From the NCBI RefSeq assembly GCF_000426585.1, contig NZ_AUFQ01000012.1, positions 1-64,000 on the forward strand: a DNA stretch of 64,000 nucleotides. Reading direction: 5' to 3'. The position numbers were made by a program, and so were the translations under genes. Positions within the stretch are counted from its first letter, which is position 1. Each line of letters starts with the position of its first letter. The notes beneath the pieces were generated by a model. That model did not search any database. It was not told the DNA's origin and saw nothing but the letters and a program-made list of their open reading frames with translations. The stretch comes from Segatella baroniae DSM 16972 = JCM 13447 (lineage in GTDB: Bacteria > Bacteroidota > Bacteroidia > Bacteroidales > Bacteroidaceae). This document shows positions 36,440-44,724 of this stretch, in pieces.

Positions 36440-36473
36440 GCAGGCGGCATTCCGGCCGGTCGGCATGCCGCCT
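36440..36473 (+). terminator. Hairpin after kinase pair
   Basis: CAGGCGGCAT and ATGCCGCCTG form a perfect 10-bp stem about 15 bp after the kinase stop, followed by ACTTTGG. Poor T-run. Confidence 0.6.
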
Positions 36474-36487
36474 GACTTTGGAAAAAG

Positions 36488-36525
36488 CCCGCCTGCCGCT
36501 CATACCTTGTCGAGCGGCAGGCGGG
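36488..36525 (-). terminator. Terminator overlapping the AraC stop codon
   Basis: CCCGCCTGCCGCT (36488-36500) and AGCGGCAGGCGGG (36513-36525) form a perfect 13-bp stem. On the minus strand it is followed by CTTTTTCC. The AraC gene ends at 36500, so one arm is coding sequence for its last residues and the stop lies at the loop/stem boundary. Confidence 0.8.
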
Positions 36526-37063
36526 TGTTCTGTTTCAGGGCCTTGAAAGCCGATGGAGTCATGCCCGTGACGCTCTTGAACTGCGCCGACAGATGGGCCA
36601 CGCTGGAATAATCCATTTGCAGCGCAATCTGCGTCAGTGAGCGTTCGTTGTATCGAATCAGCTCTTTGACGCGTTCGATGCGTTGCGCGATGTAGAATCT
36701 TTCTATGGTCATGCCGGTCACTTCGCTGAAGAGTTTGCTCAAGGCGGAGTAGTCCTGATGGAGCTCGGAGGCTATGTGGTCGCTCAAGTTGAGCGTGGCG
36801 TGGCCGTCGCTGTAGTGCACCAGCCGGATGATGACGCTCTTGATTTGCTCGATGGTGCGCTGTCGGCGGTCGTCGAGCAGCTCGAATCCCAGGGCTTCGA
36901 GTTGCCGCCTGATGCGCAGGAGCTGCTCTGGAGTGGGCTTCCGGTCGATGTCCACTTCGCCCAACTCTACGCTCTGTGGGGGCAGTCCGGCCTCGGTCAG
37001 CACTTTCTCGACCGCCGTCTTGCAGCGGTCGCATACCATGTTCTTGATGTATAAGGTGTCCAT
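36500..37063 (-). CDS. AraC-type regulator with N-terminal heavy-metal-associated-like domain
   Basis: A 187-residue protein. Residues 1-65 look like an HMA fold with a CxxC pair (KNMVCDRCKTAVEKVL, C11 and C14). Residues about 85-187 are the AraC double helix-turn-helix (YSALSKLFSEVTGMTIERFY; LTQIALQMDYSSVAHLSAQFKSVTGMTP). A metal- or thiol-responsive role is inferred. A CopZ-CopA pair is encoded at 58350-60486, but no link is visible. It sits 6 bp behind a decayed MATE gene whose promoter it probably uses. Confidence 0.85.
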   Translation of the reverse strand: MDTLYIKNMVCDRCKTAVEKVLTEAGLPPQSVELGEVDIDRKPTPEQLLRIRRQLEALGFELLDDRRQRTIEQIKSVIIRLVHYSDGHATLNLSDHIASELHQDYSALSKLFSEVTGMTIERFYIAQRIERVKELIRYNERSLTQIALQMDYSSVAHLSAQFKSVTGMTPSAFKALKQNTRLPLDKV

Positions 37064-37069
37064 AGGCGT

Positions 37070-37386
37070 TTATCGTTTGACGGTGTTGAACTCCTTGAAC
37101 GTGTAGGCCATGATGGGGATGGTCAGCAGGAACGAGCAGGCGTCGCTCAGGGCCTGGCAAGCCTCGACGCCCACGATTCCCACACGTTGGGAAGGATGAT
37201 GATGAGTGGGATGAAGAACAAGTCCGCAGCGTGCCGACGCGAGGATGTTGGCGCGCCATGGCTTGCGGCAGACCTGCGTCGGCATGCTGCCGGTCATGGA
37301 AATGATCGTCGGCACGGCCATCGTGAGAATCACCCTGGTGACGGGTGCGGTCGTAAGGAATGTGTAGTTGTCTCGTCGTTTCATTT
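37070..37386 (-). pseudogene. MATE family efflux transporter remnant
   Basis: The frame opens like a MATE transporter (MKRRDNYTFLTTAPVTRVIL, TMAVPTIISM), then jumps directly to C-terminal sequence (GVEACQALSDACSFLLTIPI). Between them, DLFFIPLIIILPN is readable only in another frame, so there is a large internal deletion plus at least two frameshifts. About 100 of the usual 440 codons remain. Confidence 0.82.
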
Positions 37387-37394
37387 CGTGTGCA

Positions 37395-37402
37395 AAGTTA
37401 CG
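37395..37402 (-). promoter_or_regulatory. -7 promoter element of MATE remnant / AraC unit
   Basis: TAACTTTG on the minus strand, 8 bp before the ATG of the MATE remnant, which would make the transcript nearly leaderless. It is intact although the first gene is dead, consistent with selection for the downstream AraC gene. Confidence 0.55.
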
Positions 37403-37499
37403 CTTATTTGAAACAAGTGCAAAGAAACATGGCGGGAAAGTGGCCGGCCCTCGTGGCGCGACGACGGCTGCCCCCATGAAAACGGGCGCCACTCTTTGG

Positions 37500-37943
37500 C
37501 GCCCTGACGTTCAGGTTTGGTAAACCTGTGGAATCTCCTGAATATCTTCTTTACCTGTCTTAAGAACCCTATTGATTGCTTGAAAGCTAACTTCTAACAA
37601 ACTTTGAAAGAAAAACTTTTACTTGTTATGAGCAGAAAGGGAGAACGATTGCCGCTTGTCACAAGCCTGTCGACTCCATCTGAAACTAAAAAAAACTATG
37701 TTTGCATGTGTCTCTATGATGTATTGTCCATACTTATAACAACATATTGTGATTAAGGGTTTTGAGAGCGATGGGGATGAGGCTGCGGTCACATCTTGGA
37801 TGAGAAGGCGGTTGCCGTCTTTGACGGGCAAGGCGCTTGGCTTTTGCAGCCTCCCCTTACCATTGCAAACATAATAAAAATAGTGATACGCGGTTCAAAA
37901 ATAAAGTTTTTTTAAGATTGTTGTCGCACACAATTTCGACAGG
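37500..37943. other. Gene-free AT-rich spacer
   Basis: About 440 bp without a credible gene. It begins with a short hairpin (GGGCGCC-ACTCTTT-GGCGCCC, 37484-37504). The rest is AT-rich with no recognised element. Confidence 0.5.
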
Positions 37944-39065
37944 TCATGCTTCCAGCAGAATATGGAGCACCCTTTCGCCGCTTCTGCCGTCCCAGCGGTC
38001 GGGAATGCTGCCGTCCTTCCATTGTCCTGAAAGCATGTTCTGCAAAGAAAGTTTGAGTGTTTCGGGGGCTTCGCCGACAAGCACGTTGGTGCCGACGGTG
38101 ACGGTTTCGACGTGTTCTGTATAGCTGTTGAGCGTGATGCAGGGCACCCCGTTGAAGCTGGCCTCTTCGGCGACGTTGCCGCTGTCGGTGATGATGCCCG
38201 CGGCTTGGGCCGTCAGTTTGCTGAAAGTCAGGTAGGGTTGTGGCTGTATCGGATGGATGGGGGAGTCGGGCGAGAGCATGGGGAGGATTGTCTGGCGGGC
38301 CTCCTTGCGCAGCGGGGCCAAGACCGGAGTGCCAAACCGGCCTGCGACGTCTTCGATGGCATTGACCATCAGCCGGAGATTGTGCACGTTGGCCAGGAGT
38401 GCCTTGCGGTTGAGCGTGAAGACCAGATAGGGGGTGGGGCGTGAACCTGCCGTCGGCGGCGCGATGAAGGCGGCCGCTTCTTCGGGCAACGGCATGGCCG
38501 CGATGCGCTGATGGTTGAAGCGCAGGTTGTCCATCAGGATGTTTCCGACCATATAGACCTTGGAAAGTTCGGTTCCGGCCTTGTTGGCGATGTTGTTGTT
38601 GCTGATACCTGCCGTGAAGAGGATGTCGCTGAGGCCGTCGATGACCAGTCGGTTGATCTCCTTGGGCATGTTGATATCGAAGCTGCGGGTGCCTGCTGCG
38701 ATGTGTGCCAAGGTGACACCTTGCTTCTTGGTGACGATGGCTGCCGCCATGGTGCTGGCCAAATCGTCGACGACGACGACCGTCTGCGTGGGATGGAGTT
38801 GGAGATAACGCTCGAATTTGGTCATGACTTGTCCCGTGAGTTCGTTCAGATTCTCGCAGTCTACGCCCAGAAACGTGCCGGGTTTGGCTATCTGCAAGTC
38901 GGCAAAGAGGGTCGGCTCAAGCGTGAGGTCGCCCTCTGGTCCGGCGTAAACGAGCGAGTATGGGACGTCATGTCCTTCGCGGTTGTAGTTCTCGATGGCC
39001 CTGATGAGCGGCGCCACTTTCATGAAGTTGGGGCGTGCGCCGCAGAAAATGCAAATTTCCTTCAT
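37944..39065 (-). CDS. wecB: Non-hydrolysing UDP-N-acetylglucosamine 2-epimerase
   Basis: A 373-residue enzyme from the ATG at 39065 (MKEICIFCGARPNFMKVAPL). The longer open frame upstream is not needed. It has the two Rossmann-like domains of the GT-B epimerase fold, with TDSGNVAEEASFNGVPCITL and RSFDINMPKEINRLVIDGLS as conserved blocks. It interconverts UDP-GlcNAc and UDP-ManNAc for surface polysaccharide. No polysaccharide cluster is adjacent. Confidence 0.93.
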   Translation of the reverse strand: MKEICIFCGARPNFMKVAPLIRAIENYNREGHDVPYSLVYAGPEGDLTLEPTLFADLQIAKPGTFLGVDCENLNELTGQVMTKFERYLQLHPTQTVVVVDDLASTMAAAIVTKKQGVTLAHIAAGTRSFDINMPKEINRLVIDGLSDILFTAGISNNNIANKAGTELSKVYMVGNILMDNLRFNHQRIAAMPLPEEAAAFIAPPTAGSRPTPYLVFTLNRKALLANVHNLRLMVNAIEDVAGRFGTPVLAPLRKEARQTILPMLSPDSPIHPIQPQPYLTFSKLTAQAAGIITDSGNVAEEASFNGVPCITLNSYTEHVETVTVGTNVLVGEAPETLKLSLQNMLSGQWKDGSIPDRWDGRSGERVLHILLEA

Positions 39066-39194
39066 CTTTTTTCTAATGCTATGCGAAGTGTTCTGATGGG
39101 AAAACCTCTGTTGTTGTGGTTTGTTGTGCAATGAACACCGATTCCGGCCGGCCTTCGTGGCGTGCGGGATTCGGTGGATGTGGATGGTGGCGGC

Positions 39195-39623
39195 TCACTC
39201 GGCGTCGTCGAAGTCATCGTCGAAGTCGTCGTCGAAGCCGAACATGGCGGGGTCGACAAACTCGTCTATCGCCCGCCGGTCTTTCTTTGTGGGGCGTCCG
39301 GTGCCCCGTGCGCGGTCGATGAAGCCGCTGATGCGGCTCATTTCGAGCAACTCGTATTGCTTGGGGTCGGTCACGTTCTCGTAAATGCCGGCAAGCAGCT
39401 TGGCGCCGACGCGCCGTTCGACGCACTCCAGCACCTTGAACGAATAGGTGACAGGGGGCTTTTTCACGCAGACAACCTCGCCGCTTCTTATCATGTGCGA
39501 CGGTTTTACGTTGCAGCCGTTTATCGTTATCCTGCCGTTCTTGCAGGCGTCGGCGGCAATGGAGCGCGTCTTGAAGATGCGCGCGGCCCATAGCCATTTG
39601 TCAATTCTTGCAGATTCCGCCAT
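39195..39623 (-). CDS. S4-domain RNA-binding protein (Hsp15-like)
   Basis: A 142-residue protein. ARIDKWLWAARIFKTRSIAA followed by CKNGRITINGCNVKPSHMIR is the S4 domain (about 6-60) as in Hsp15, which binds stalled 50S subunits with nascent chain. The C-terminus is very acidic (FGFDDDFDDDFDDAE). It begins 10 bp after pth, suggesting a translation-rescue unit with pth and rplY. Confidence 0.9.
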   Translation of the reverse strand: MAESARIDKWLWAARIFKTRSIAADACKNGRITINGCNVKPSHMIRSGEVVCVKKPPVTYSFKVLECVERRVGAKLLAGIYENVTDPKQYELLEMSRISGFIDRARGTGRPTKKDRRAIDEFVDPAMFGFDDDFDDDFDDAE

Positions 39624-39633
39624 TGGAGTGGGT

Positions 39634-40209
39634 TTATGGTTTCTTGCCTAACTTGTTGTATTGGTTCATCGTGATGTCGATTCCGGCCAAAACGAAGCTC
39701 TTGATCATCTCGCCGGCCACGTCGATGCTGGGCCGAAGGGCGTTCAGTTCGTCCTCATTGTAGTGTCCCAGCACCCAGTCCACCTGCCTGCCGCGTGGAT
39801 AGTCGTTGCCGACACCCATGCGGAGGCGGGCGTAGTTCTGTCCGATCATTTGCTGGATGTGGCCCAGGCCGTTGTGTCCTCCGTTGCTGCCGTTGCCTTT
39901 CAGGCGGAACGCGCCGAGCGGAAGGGCGACGTCGTCGCTGATGACGAGCAGCCGGCTTTGGTCGATGTTCTCCTTGTTGAGCCAGTATCTGACGGCATTG
40001 CCGCTGAGATTCATGAAAGTGGTGGGCTTGAGAAGAAATACTTTCCTTCCTTTGATGGACGTTTCGGCCACGAATCCATAACGCTTGTCCTCAAAATGAA
40101 TATTGGACGCTTTTGCAAAAGCGTCCAATACCATGAAACCTGTATTGTGTCGGGTGCCGGCGTATTCGTCGCCGGGGTTCCCCAATCCACAAATCAAATA
40201 TTTGTCCAT
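39634..40209 (-). CDS. pth: Peptidyl-tRNA hydrolase
   Basis: A 191-residue enzyme that frees tRNA from peptidyl-tRNA. Active-site elements [19 protein letters not shown] (N11, catalytic H21) and [20 protein letters not shown] are intact. Normal length. It is 6 bp downstream of rplY, a common order (rplY-pth). Confidence 0.96.
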   Translation of the reverse strand: MDKYLICGLGNPGDEYAGTRHNTGFMVLDAFAKASNIHFEDKRYGFVAETSIKGRKVFLLKPTTFMNLSGNAVRYWLNKENIDQSRLLVISDDVALPLGAFRLKGNGSNGGHNGLGHIQQMIGQNYARLRMGVGNDYPRGRQVDWVLGHYNEDELNALRPSIDVAGEMIKSFVLAGIDITMNQYNKLGKKP

Positions 40210-40215
40210 TAAATG

Positions 40216-40824
40216 TTATTCCTCGGTTTCGTCGCTGTCGCTGGCTGCTGAAGCGACTGCATTGCGGGTCATCTTGATGGAGCAGACGATAACTTCCTTG
40301 CCGGTGGCTATCTCTATGCCTTCGTAAGAGAGCTGACCCACCTTGATACTCTTGCCGATTCTCAACTTGGTGACGTCCACGTCGAGGTGCTCCGGTATCT
40401 GTTGGTAAGGAGCTGTCACGTTGATCTTGCGGATGGAGATGTTCATTCGGCCGCCATCGCGCACACCCTGTGCCAAACCTACAAGCTTGACGGGAATGCC
40501 AATGGTGATCGGTTTCTGGTCGTTCACTTCATAGAAGTCGACGTGCAGAGGCGCGTCCGTCACAGGATGGAACTGAATTTCCTTCAAAATGGCCGTGCGA
40601 TGAACACCTTCGATGTCGATGTCGATGACATAGATGTGGGGAGTGTAGATGATTTTGCGCAGTTCCGTGAAAGGAATGGCGAAGGCGTAGGCTTCGGGAA
40701 GTCCGTTCTCGCCTTTCTTCTCACCATAGATGTTGCAGGGAATCAGCCCCTGCTTGCGCAATTCTTTTGAAGCTTTCTTGCCAAGGTTCTCACGCTTCTG
40801 ACCTGTTACGTTAATCTCTTTCAT
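40216..40824 (-). CDS. rplY: Ribosomal protein L25 (Ctc/TL5 form)
   Basis: A 202-residue long form of L25 that binds 5S rRNA. The N-terminal domain (GQKRENLGKKASKELRKQGL) is followed by the C-terminal beta domain (about 95-185). The tail is acidic (SDSDETEE). First gene of the rplY-pth-S4 unit. Confidence 0.95.
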   Translation of the reverse strand: MKEINVTGQKRENLGKKASKELRKQGLIPCNIYGEKKGENGLPEAYAFAIPFTELRKIIYTPHIYVIDIDIEGVHRTAILKEIQFHPVTDAPLHVDFYEVNDQKPITIGIPVKLVGLAQGVRDGGRMNISIRKINVTAPYQQIPEHLDVDVTKLRIGKSIKVGQLSYEGIEIATGKEVIVCSIKMTRNAVASAASDSDETEE

Positions 40825-40927
40825 AACTTTGTGTTACTCTAAATTAAATGGTTGTTAATTCGCCATCACACTGAGATTGGGGACGAAACCGTCGGTTCGT
40901 CATCGGTTCTCAATTCGAAAAGCGGTG

Positions 40928-40935
40928 CAAAGATA
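40928..40935 (-). promoter_or_regulatory. -7 promoter element of rplY unit
   Basis: TATCTTTGCACC on the minus strand, perfect -7 match, about 104 bp before rplY. The leader is fairly long. Confidence 0.6.
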
Positions 40936-41031
40936 GCGTTTTTTATCCGAACGGCCCAAGATTGGCCGCTAAAAACAGGCTGATTGGGTGAAAATAGTGG
41001 CTGATTGCTTGTGCGTTTGTGGATTTTTGCC

Positions 41032-41039
41032 TACATTTG
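41032..41039 (+). promoter_or_regulatory. -7 promoter element of nusB operon
   Basis: TACATTTG fits TAnnTTTG, 49 bp upstream of nusB and divergent from the rplY promoter. Confidence 0.55.
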
Positions 41040-41087
41040 CAATGTAATTACATTATTTCATAAAGGAAACCATATAATTGTTGGAGA

Positions 41088-42089
41088 ATGATTAATAGGG
41101 AACTTATTCGCATAAAGATAGTTCAGTTAACCTACGCATACTATCAGAACGGAAACAAAAACATGGATGTGGCTGAGAAAGAGCTCTTTTTCAGTTTGTC
41201 GAAAGCATACGATTTATACAATTATCTGCTGGGACTTGTCGTCGCCATCACCAAGGAGGAGAGGCTTCGTGTCGAAGTGGCGACGCAGCGGGCGCAGCGC
41301 GAAGAGACTGAAATCCCTTCACAGAAATTCGCCTACAACAGGTTCGCCGTGCAGTTGGAGGAGAACAAAATGCTCAATGAATTTGTGGAAACACAAAAGC
41401 AGACATGGACCGACGACATCGAAACGGTGAGGAAGTTGTGCAATCAAATAGAACAAAGCGAGACCTACCAGGCCTACATGGCTTCCGAAGAAGACGCTTA
41501 CGAGGCTGACCGGGAGGTGTGGCGCAAGCTCTACAAGCAGCTGATTCAGGACAACAAGGACCTCGACGCTCTGCTCGAAGAGAAGAGTCTGTACTGGAAC
41601 GACGACAAGGAAGTGGTCGACACGTTCGTCTTGAAGACCATAAAACGCTTCAATCCGGAAGAGAAAAGCGAGCAGAAACTGCTGCCGGAGTACAAGGACG
41701 AGGAGGACAAAGAGTTCGCCCGAAGGCTCTTCCGCAGCACGATTCTGAACGCGGAGCAGTACCAGAAGTATATGAGCGACGCCAGTCGGAACTGGGATTT
41801 CTCACGTTTGGCTTACATGGATGTCGTCATCATGCAGATCGCTTTGGCCGAAATGCTGACGTTTCCCAACATTCCGGTGACGGTGACGATCAACGAATAC
41901 GTCGATTTGGCCAAGCTCTACAGCACCTCGCGCAGCGGCAATTACATCAACGGCATGCTGGACTCGATAGCCCGCTACCTGATTCAGGAGGGAATACTGA
42001 TGAAGACCATGCCTCCACGCGCGGAACGGCGGCTCAACAACGGGCAACCCGCCCGGAAAAGCCCTGATGTGGCGCCTTTGCAGTCGTAA
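41088..42089 (+). CDS. nusB: Transcription antitermination factor NusB (long form)
   Basis: A 333-residue protein. The NusB fold is recognisable in the C-terminal part (LAYMDVVIMQIALAEMLTFP, then IPVTVTINEYVDLAKLYSTS), about residues 230-310. The N-terminal 200 residues are helical and are an extension not found in proteobacterial NusB (about 140 residues) but usual in Bacteroidota. It supports rRNA transcription antitermination. First of a run with yajC, ybbR-like and coaE. Confidence 0.92.
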   Translation: MINRELIRIKIVQLTYAYYQNGNKNMDVAEKELFFSLSKAYDLYNYLLGLVVAITKEERLRVEVATQRAQREETEIPSQKFAYNRFAVQLEENKMLNEFVETQKQTWTDDIETVRKLCNQIEQSETYQAYMASEEDAYEADREVWRKLYKQLIQDNKDLDALLEEKSLYWNDDKEVVDTFVLKTIKRFNPEEKSEQKLLPEYKDEEDKEFARRLFRSTILNAEQYQKYMSDASRNWDFSRLAYMDVVIMQIALAEMLTFPNIPVTVTINEYVDLAKLYSTSRSGNYINGMLDSIARYLIQEGILMKTMPPRAERRLNNGQPARKSPDVAPLQS

Positions 42090-42112
42090 TATTATTTTTT
42101 TATCTTCATACA

Positions 42113-42433
42113 ATGAATACAATGTTTTTAGCTGCCCAGGCAGCACAAGGTGGTGGGGGCATGGGCATGCTCATCATGATGGTGGCGATCTTTGCCATCA
42201 TGTGGCTCTTCATGATTCGTCCCCAGCAGAAGAAGCAGAAAGAGATTCGCAACTTCCAGAACTCTTTGGCAGAGGGATCCAAGGTCGTAACGGGTGGCGG
42301 TGTCTATGGAACCGTCAAGCGCATCGACATCGAGAAGAACACGGTGGATGTGGAAATAGCCCGTGGCGTGGTCGTTACCGTTGCGAAAGGGTACGTCTTT
42401 GCCGACGCAACCTCGCAGCCAACTAAAGCTTGA
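42113..42433 (+). CDS. yajC: Preprotein translocase subunit YajC
   Basis: A 106-residue protein with one membrane segment (MGMLIMMVAIFAIMWLFMI) followed by RPQQKKQKE and the conserved cytoplasmic domain (VVTGGGVYGTVKRIDIEKNT). It is an accessory subunit of the SecDF-YajC complex. Two bases separate it from the next gene. Confidence 0.95.
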   Translation: MNTMFLAAQAAQGGGGMGMLIMMVAIFAIMWLFMIRPQQKKQKEIRNFQNSLAEGSKVVTGGGVYGTVKRIDIEKNTVDVEIARGVVVTVAKGYVFADATSQPTKA

Positions 42434-42435
42434 CA

Positions 42436-43419
42436 ATGCTCCGTGGCTTGGCACACATATATAAGATTGTCAGGAACTTTCTGTTCAGTTGGTTGAACAG
42501 AGAGTTTCTGATTTTTTTGTTTTTCCTTGGTTTGAGCGGACTGTTCTGGCTCTTGATGACGCTGAACGAAACGTATGAGACCGAAATTCCCATACCGGTC
42601 CGCATCGCCAACGTGCCCAAGAATGTCGTCCTGACGACCGAACCGGCCGATACCTTCCACGTGACGGTCAGAGACAAGGGCTTCACGATAGTCACCTATC
42701 TTTACAGCGACAAGATAAGGCCTGCGCTGGTCAATTTCAATCAGTTTGCCAACAAGTCGACGGAGAAGGGCGTCGTGTCGACCGCCGACCTGCTGCGGCT
42801 GATTTCGCCACAGCTGTTCACGTCGTCAAAGGTGAGCGCCGTCAAGCCCGACAGGTTTGTCTTCTACTTCAACTACGGCCTTTCGAAGCGCGTGCCGGTC
42901 AGGTTGCGCGGGGTTGTGGTGCCGAGCAGGAGCTATTATCTTGCTGACACGCGCATTTCACCGCAGAGCGTCTTGGTCTACGCAAGCAAGCAGACGTTGG
43001 ACAGCATTCGCTACGTGTACACCGACGAGCTGAACTTGACGAACATCGAAGACACGGTGGTGCGCAACGTGGGGCTGAAGAGGATTCCGGGAGTCAAGTT
43101 GATTCCCGCGACCGTCAAGGTTTCGTTCTACCCCGACATCCTTACGGAAGAGGAAGTCGAGGTTCCGATTCAAGCCATCAATATGCCCGAAGGCAAGGTG
43201 TTGCGCACGTTCCCGTCGAAAGTCAAGGTGAAATTCACGGTGGGGGCCAGCAAGTTCAGGATGGTCAAGCCCGAAATGTTCACGGTCGTCGTGGATTACA
43301 GCGACCTGGAACGCCATTCCTCGGACAAGTGCCAGCTCCATCTGCGTGCATTCCCCAACATCGTGCGGGGCGCAAGGGTGGAAATGGCGACCGTGGACTA
43401 CTTGATCGAGCAGCAATGA
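42436..43419 (+). CDS. YbbR-like domain protein
   Basis: A 327-residue protein from the ATG at 42436 (an in-frame TTG lies 6 bp upstream). One membrane anchor (FLIFLFFLGLSGLFWLLMTL) precedes three or so extracytoplasmic YbbR-like beta repeats (IPIPVRIANVPKNVVLTTEP is the first). In Firmicutes the related CdaR regulates cyclic-di-AMP synthase. Here only the fold is supported. Its stop overlaps coaE. Confidence 0.85.
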   Translation: MLRGLAHIYKIVRNFLFSWLNREFLIFLFFLGLSGLFWLLMTLNETYETEIPIPVRIANVPKNVVLTTEPADTFHVTVRDKGFTIVTYLYSDKIRPALVNFNQFANKSTEKGVVSTADLLRLISPQLFTSSKVSAVKPDRFVFYFNYGLSKRVPVRLRGVVVPSRSYYLADTRISPQSVLVYASKQTLDSIRYVYTDELNLTNIEDTVVRNVGLKRIPGVKLIPATVKVSFYPDILTEEEVEVPIQAINMPEGKVLRTFPSKVKVKFTVGASKFRMVKPEMFTVVVDYSDLERHSSDKCQLHLRAFPNIVRGARVEMATVDYLIEQQ

Positions 43420-44027
43420 AGGTTGCGATAACAGGTGGAATCGGCGTCGGCAAGTCCTTTGTCTGCCGCTTGCTGCACGACCGCGGCGTCCAAGTGTACG
43501 ACTGCGACCATGCCGCCAAACGGCTGATGGCCACCGATGCCCCCCTGCGCAGCGAACTTCAGGCTGCCGTCGGCGAGGAGCTGTATATAAATAATGTATT
43601 GCAGAAAGGACTGCTGGCCCGCTTCATCCTGTCGTCCGAAGCCAACAAGCGTCAGATAGAGTCGATTGTACACCCCTATGTGGCCCGCGACTTTGAGCGG
43701 AGCGGCATGGATTGGATGGAATCCGCCATCCTTTTCGAGGCCCGTTTTGACGAGAGGGTGGCCTTGGACTACGTCGTTTGCGTGACGGCGCCCGACGACG
43801 TGCGCGTGGCCCGCATCATGCAGCGCGACCATATAGGGCGGGACAAGGCCATGGAGTGGATTCGCTGTCAGATGTCACAGGACGAAATCCGTCGGCGGAG
43901 CGACTTTGAAATCGTCAACGACGGGCGGAACGACCTGGCTCCGCAGGTGGATTTGCTCCTCAGAACCCTGGAGGACGAGCGCAAGAGAAGATTCCGAATC
44001 ATACGAAACAATAGAAACATCAAGTAA
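43416..44027 (+). CDS. coaE: Dephospho-CoA kinase
   Basis: A 203-residue kinase for the last step of coenzyme A synthesis. P-loop GGIGVGKS at 7-14, VYDCDHAAKRLM as the Asp-containing substrate block, and the basic RIMQRDHIGRDKAMEWIRCQ lid. The start overlaps the ybbR-like stop by 4 bp (ATGA), so upstream starts in the longer frame are rejected. Confidence 0.95.
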   Translation: MKVAITGGIGVGKSFVCRLLHDRGVQVYDCDHAAKRLMATDAPLRSELQAAVGEELYINNVLQKGLLARFILSSEANKRQIESIVHPYVARDFERSGMDWMESAILFEARFDERVALDYVVCVTAPDDVRVARIMQRDHIGRDKAMEWIRCQMSQDEIRRRSDFEIVNDGRNDLAPQVDLLLRTLEDERKRRFRIIRNNRNIK

Positions 44028-44054
44028 TCAAGCGTTAAATTACAAGCAAAAGAA

Positions 44055-44504
44055 ATGGAAACAATTCTATCTATAGCCGGAAAACCAGGGCTTTACAAGC
44101 TGGTTTCTCGTGGAAAAATGAACCTTATCGTAGAAACGTTGGATGAAAACCATCGCCGCATGCCTGCTTTCGCTTCCGACCGTGTGACGAGTTTGGGCGA
44201 CATCGCCATGTACACCGACGAGGAAGACGTTGCCTTGTGGCAGGTCTTGGAGAACGTTTGCAAGAAGGAAGAGGGCAAGATTGCGTCTCTGGACTACAGG
44301 AAGTGCTCCAGCAAAGAGCTGCGTGCCTACTTTGCCGAGGTGTTGCCGAACTTCGACCAAGACCGTGTCCACGACAGCGACATCAAGAAACTGCTGCAGT
44401 GGTATAACATCCTTGTCGATAACGGAATCACCAATTTCAAGGAAACGCTGGCTCCGACGGAAGGCGACAACGTCGACGACCGGAATGACAAGGCCGAGGA
44501 ATAA
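44055..44504 (+). CDS. DUF5606 domain protein
   Basis: A 149-residue soluble protein starting METILSIAGKPGLYKLVSRG, the conserved opening of the Bacteroidota DUF5606 family. The fold is SH3-like, followed by a helical part and an acidic tail (EGDNVDDRNDKAEE). Function unknown. It lies 27 bp after coaE and is closed by a terminator. Confidence 0.9.
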   Translation: METILSIAGKPGLYKLVSRGKMNLIVETLDENHRRMPAFASDRVTSLGDIAMYTDEEDVALWQVLENVCKKEEGKIASLDYRKCSSKELRAYFAEVLPNFDQDRVHDSDIKKLLQWYNILVDNGITNFKETLAPTEGDNVDDRNDKAEE

Positions 44505-44512
44505 GATGAGAC

Positions 44513-44541
44513 AAAGGGTGGACTGCGCGTCCACCCTTTTC
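44513..44541 (+). terminator. Terminator after nusB-DUF5606 operon
   Basis: AAAGGGTGGAC (44513-44523) and GTCCACCCTTT (44529-44539) form a perfect 11-bp stem followed by TTCTG. Confidence 0.85.
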
Positions 44542-44724
44542 TGCTTCGTTCCGTTTCGCCGTCGACGGCCTTTCCTTTGCGCCCTCTTTCCGGCGGCCTA
44601 CGCCCCTTTCCGTAGCCTGTCCGAACCTATTTCGCCCTGTCGGCGTGGCTCTTTAGCCTTGTTTCCACAGCCTCTTGGAAGCAATTCCATACCAACCTTT
44701 CCAACTTTAAATCTATCAAACCAC

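Noticed and set aside
36369..37259. 296-residue minus-strand frame
   Set aside because: Arg/Ser/Pro-rich shadow of the AraC gene and the MATE remnant in another frame.
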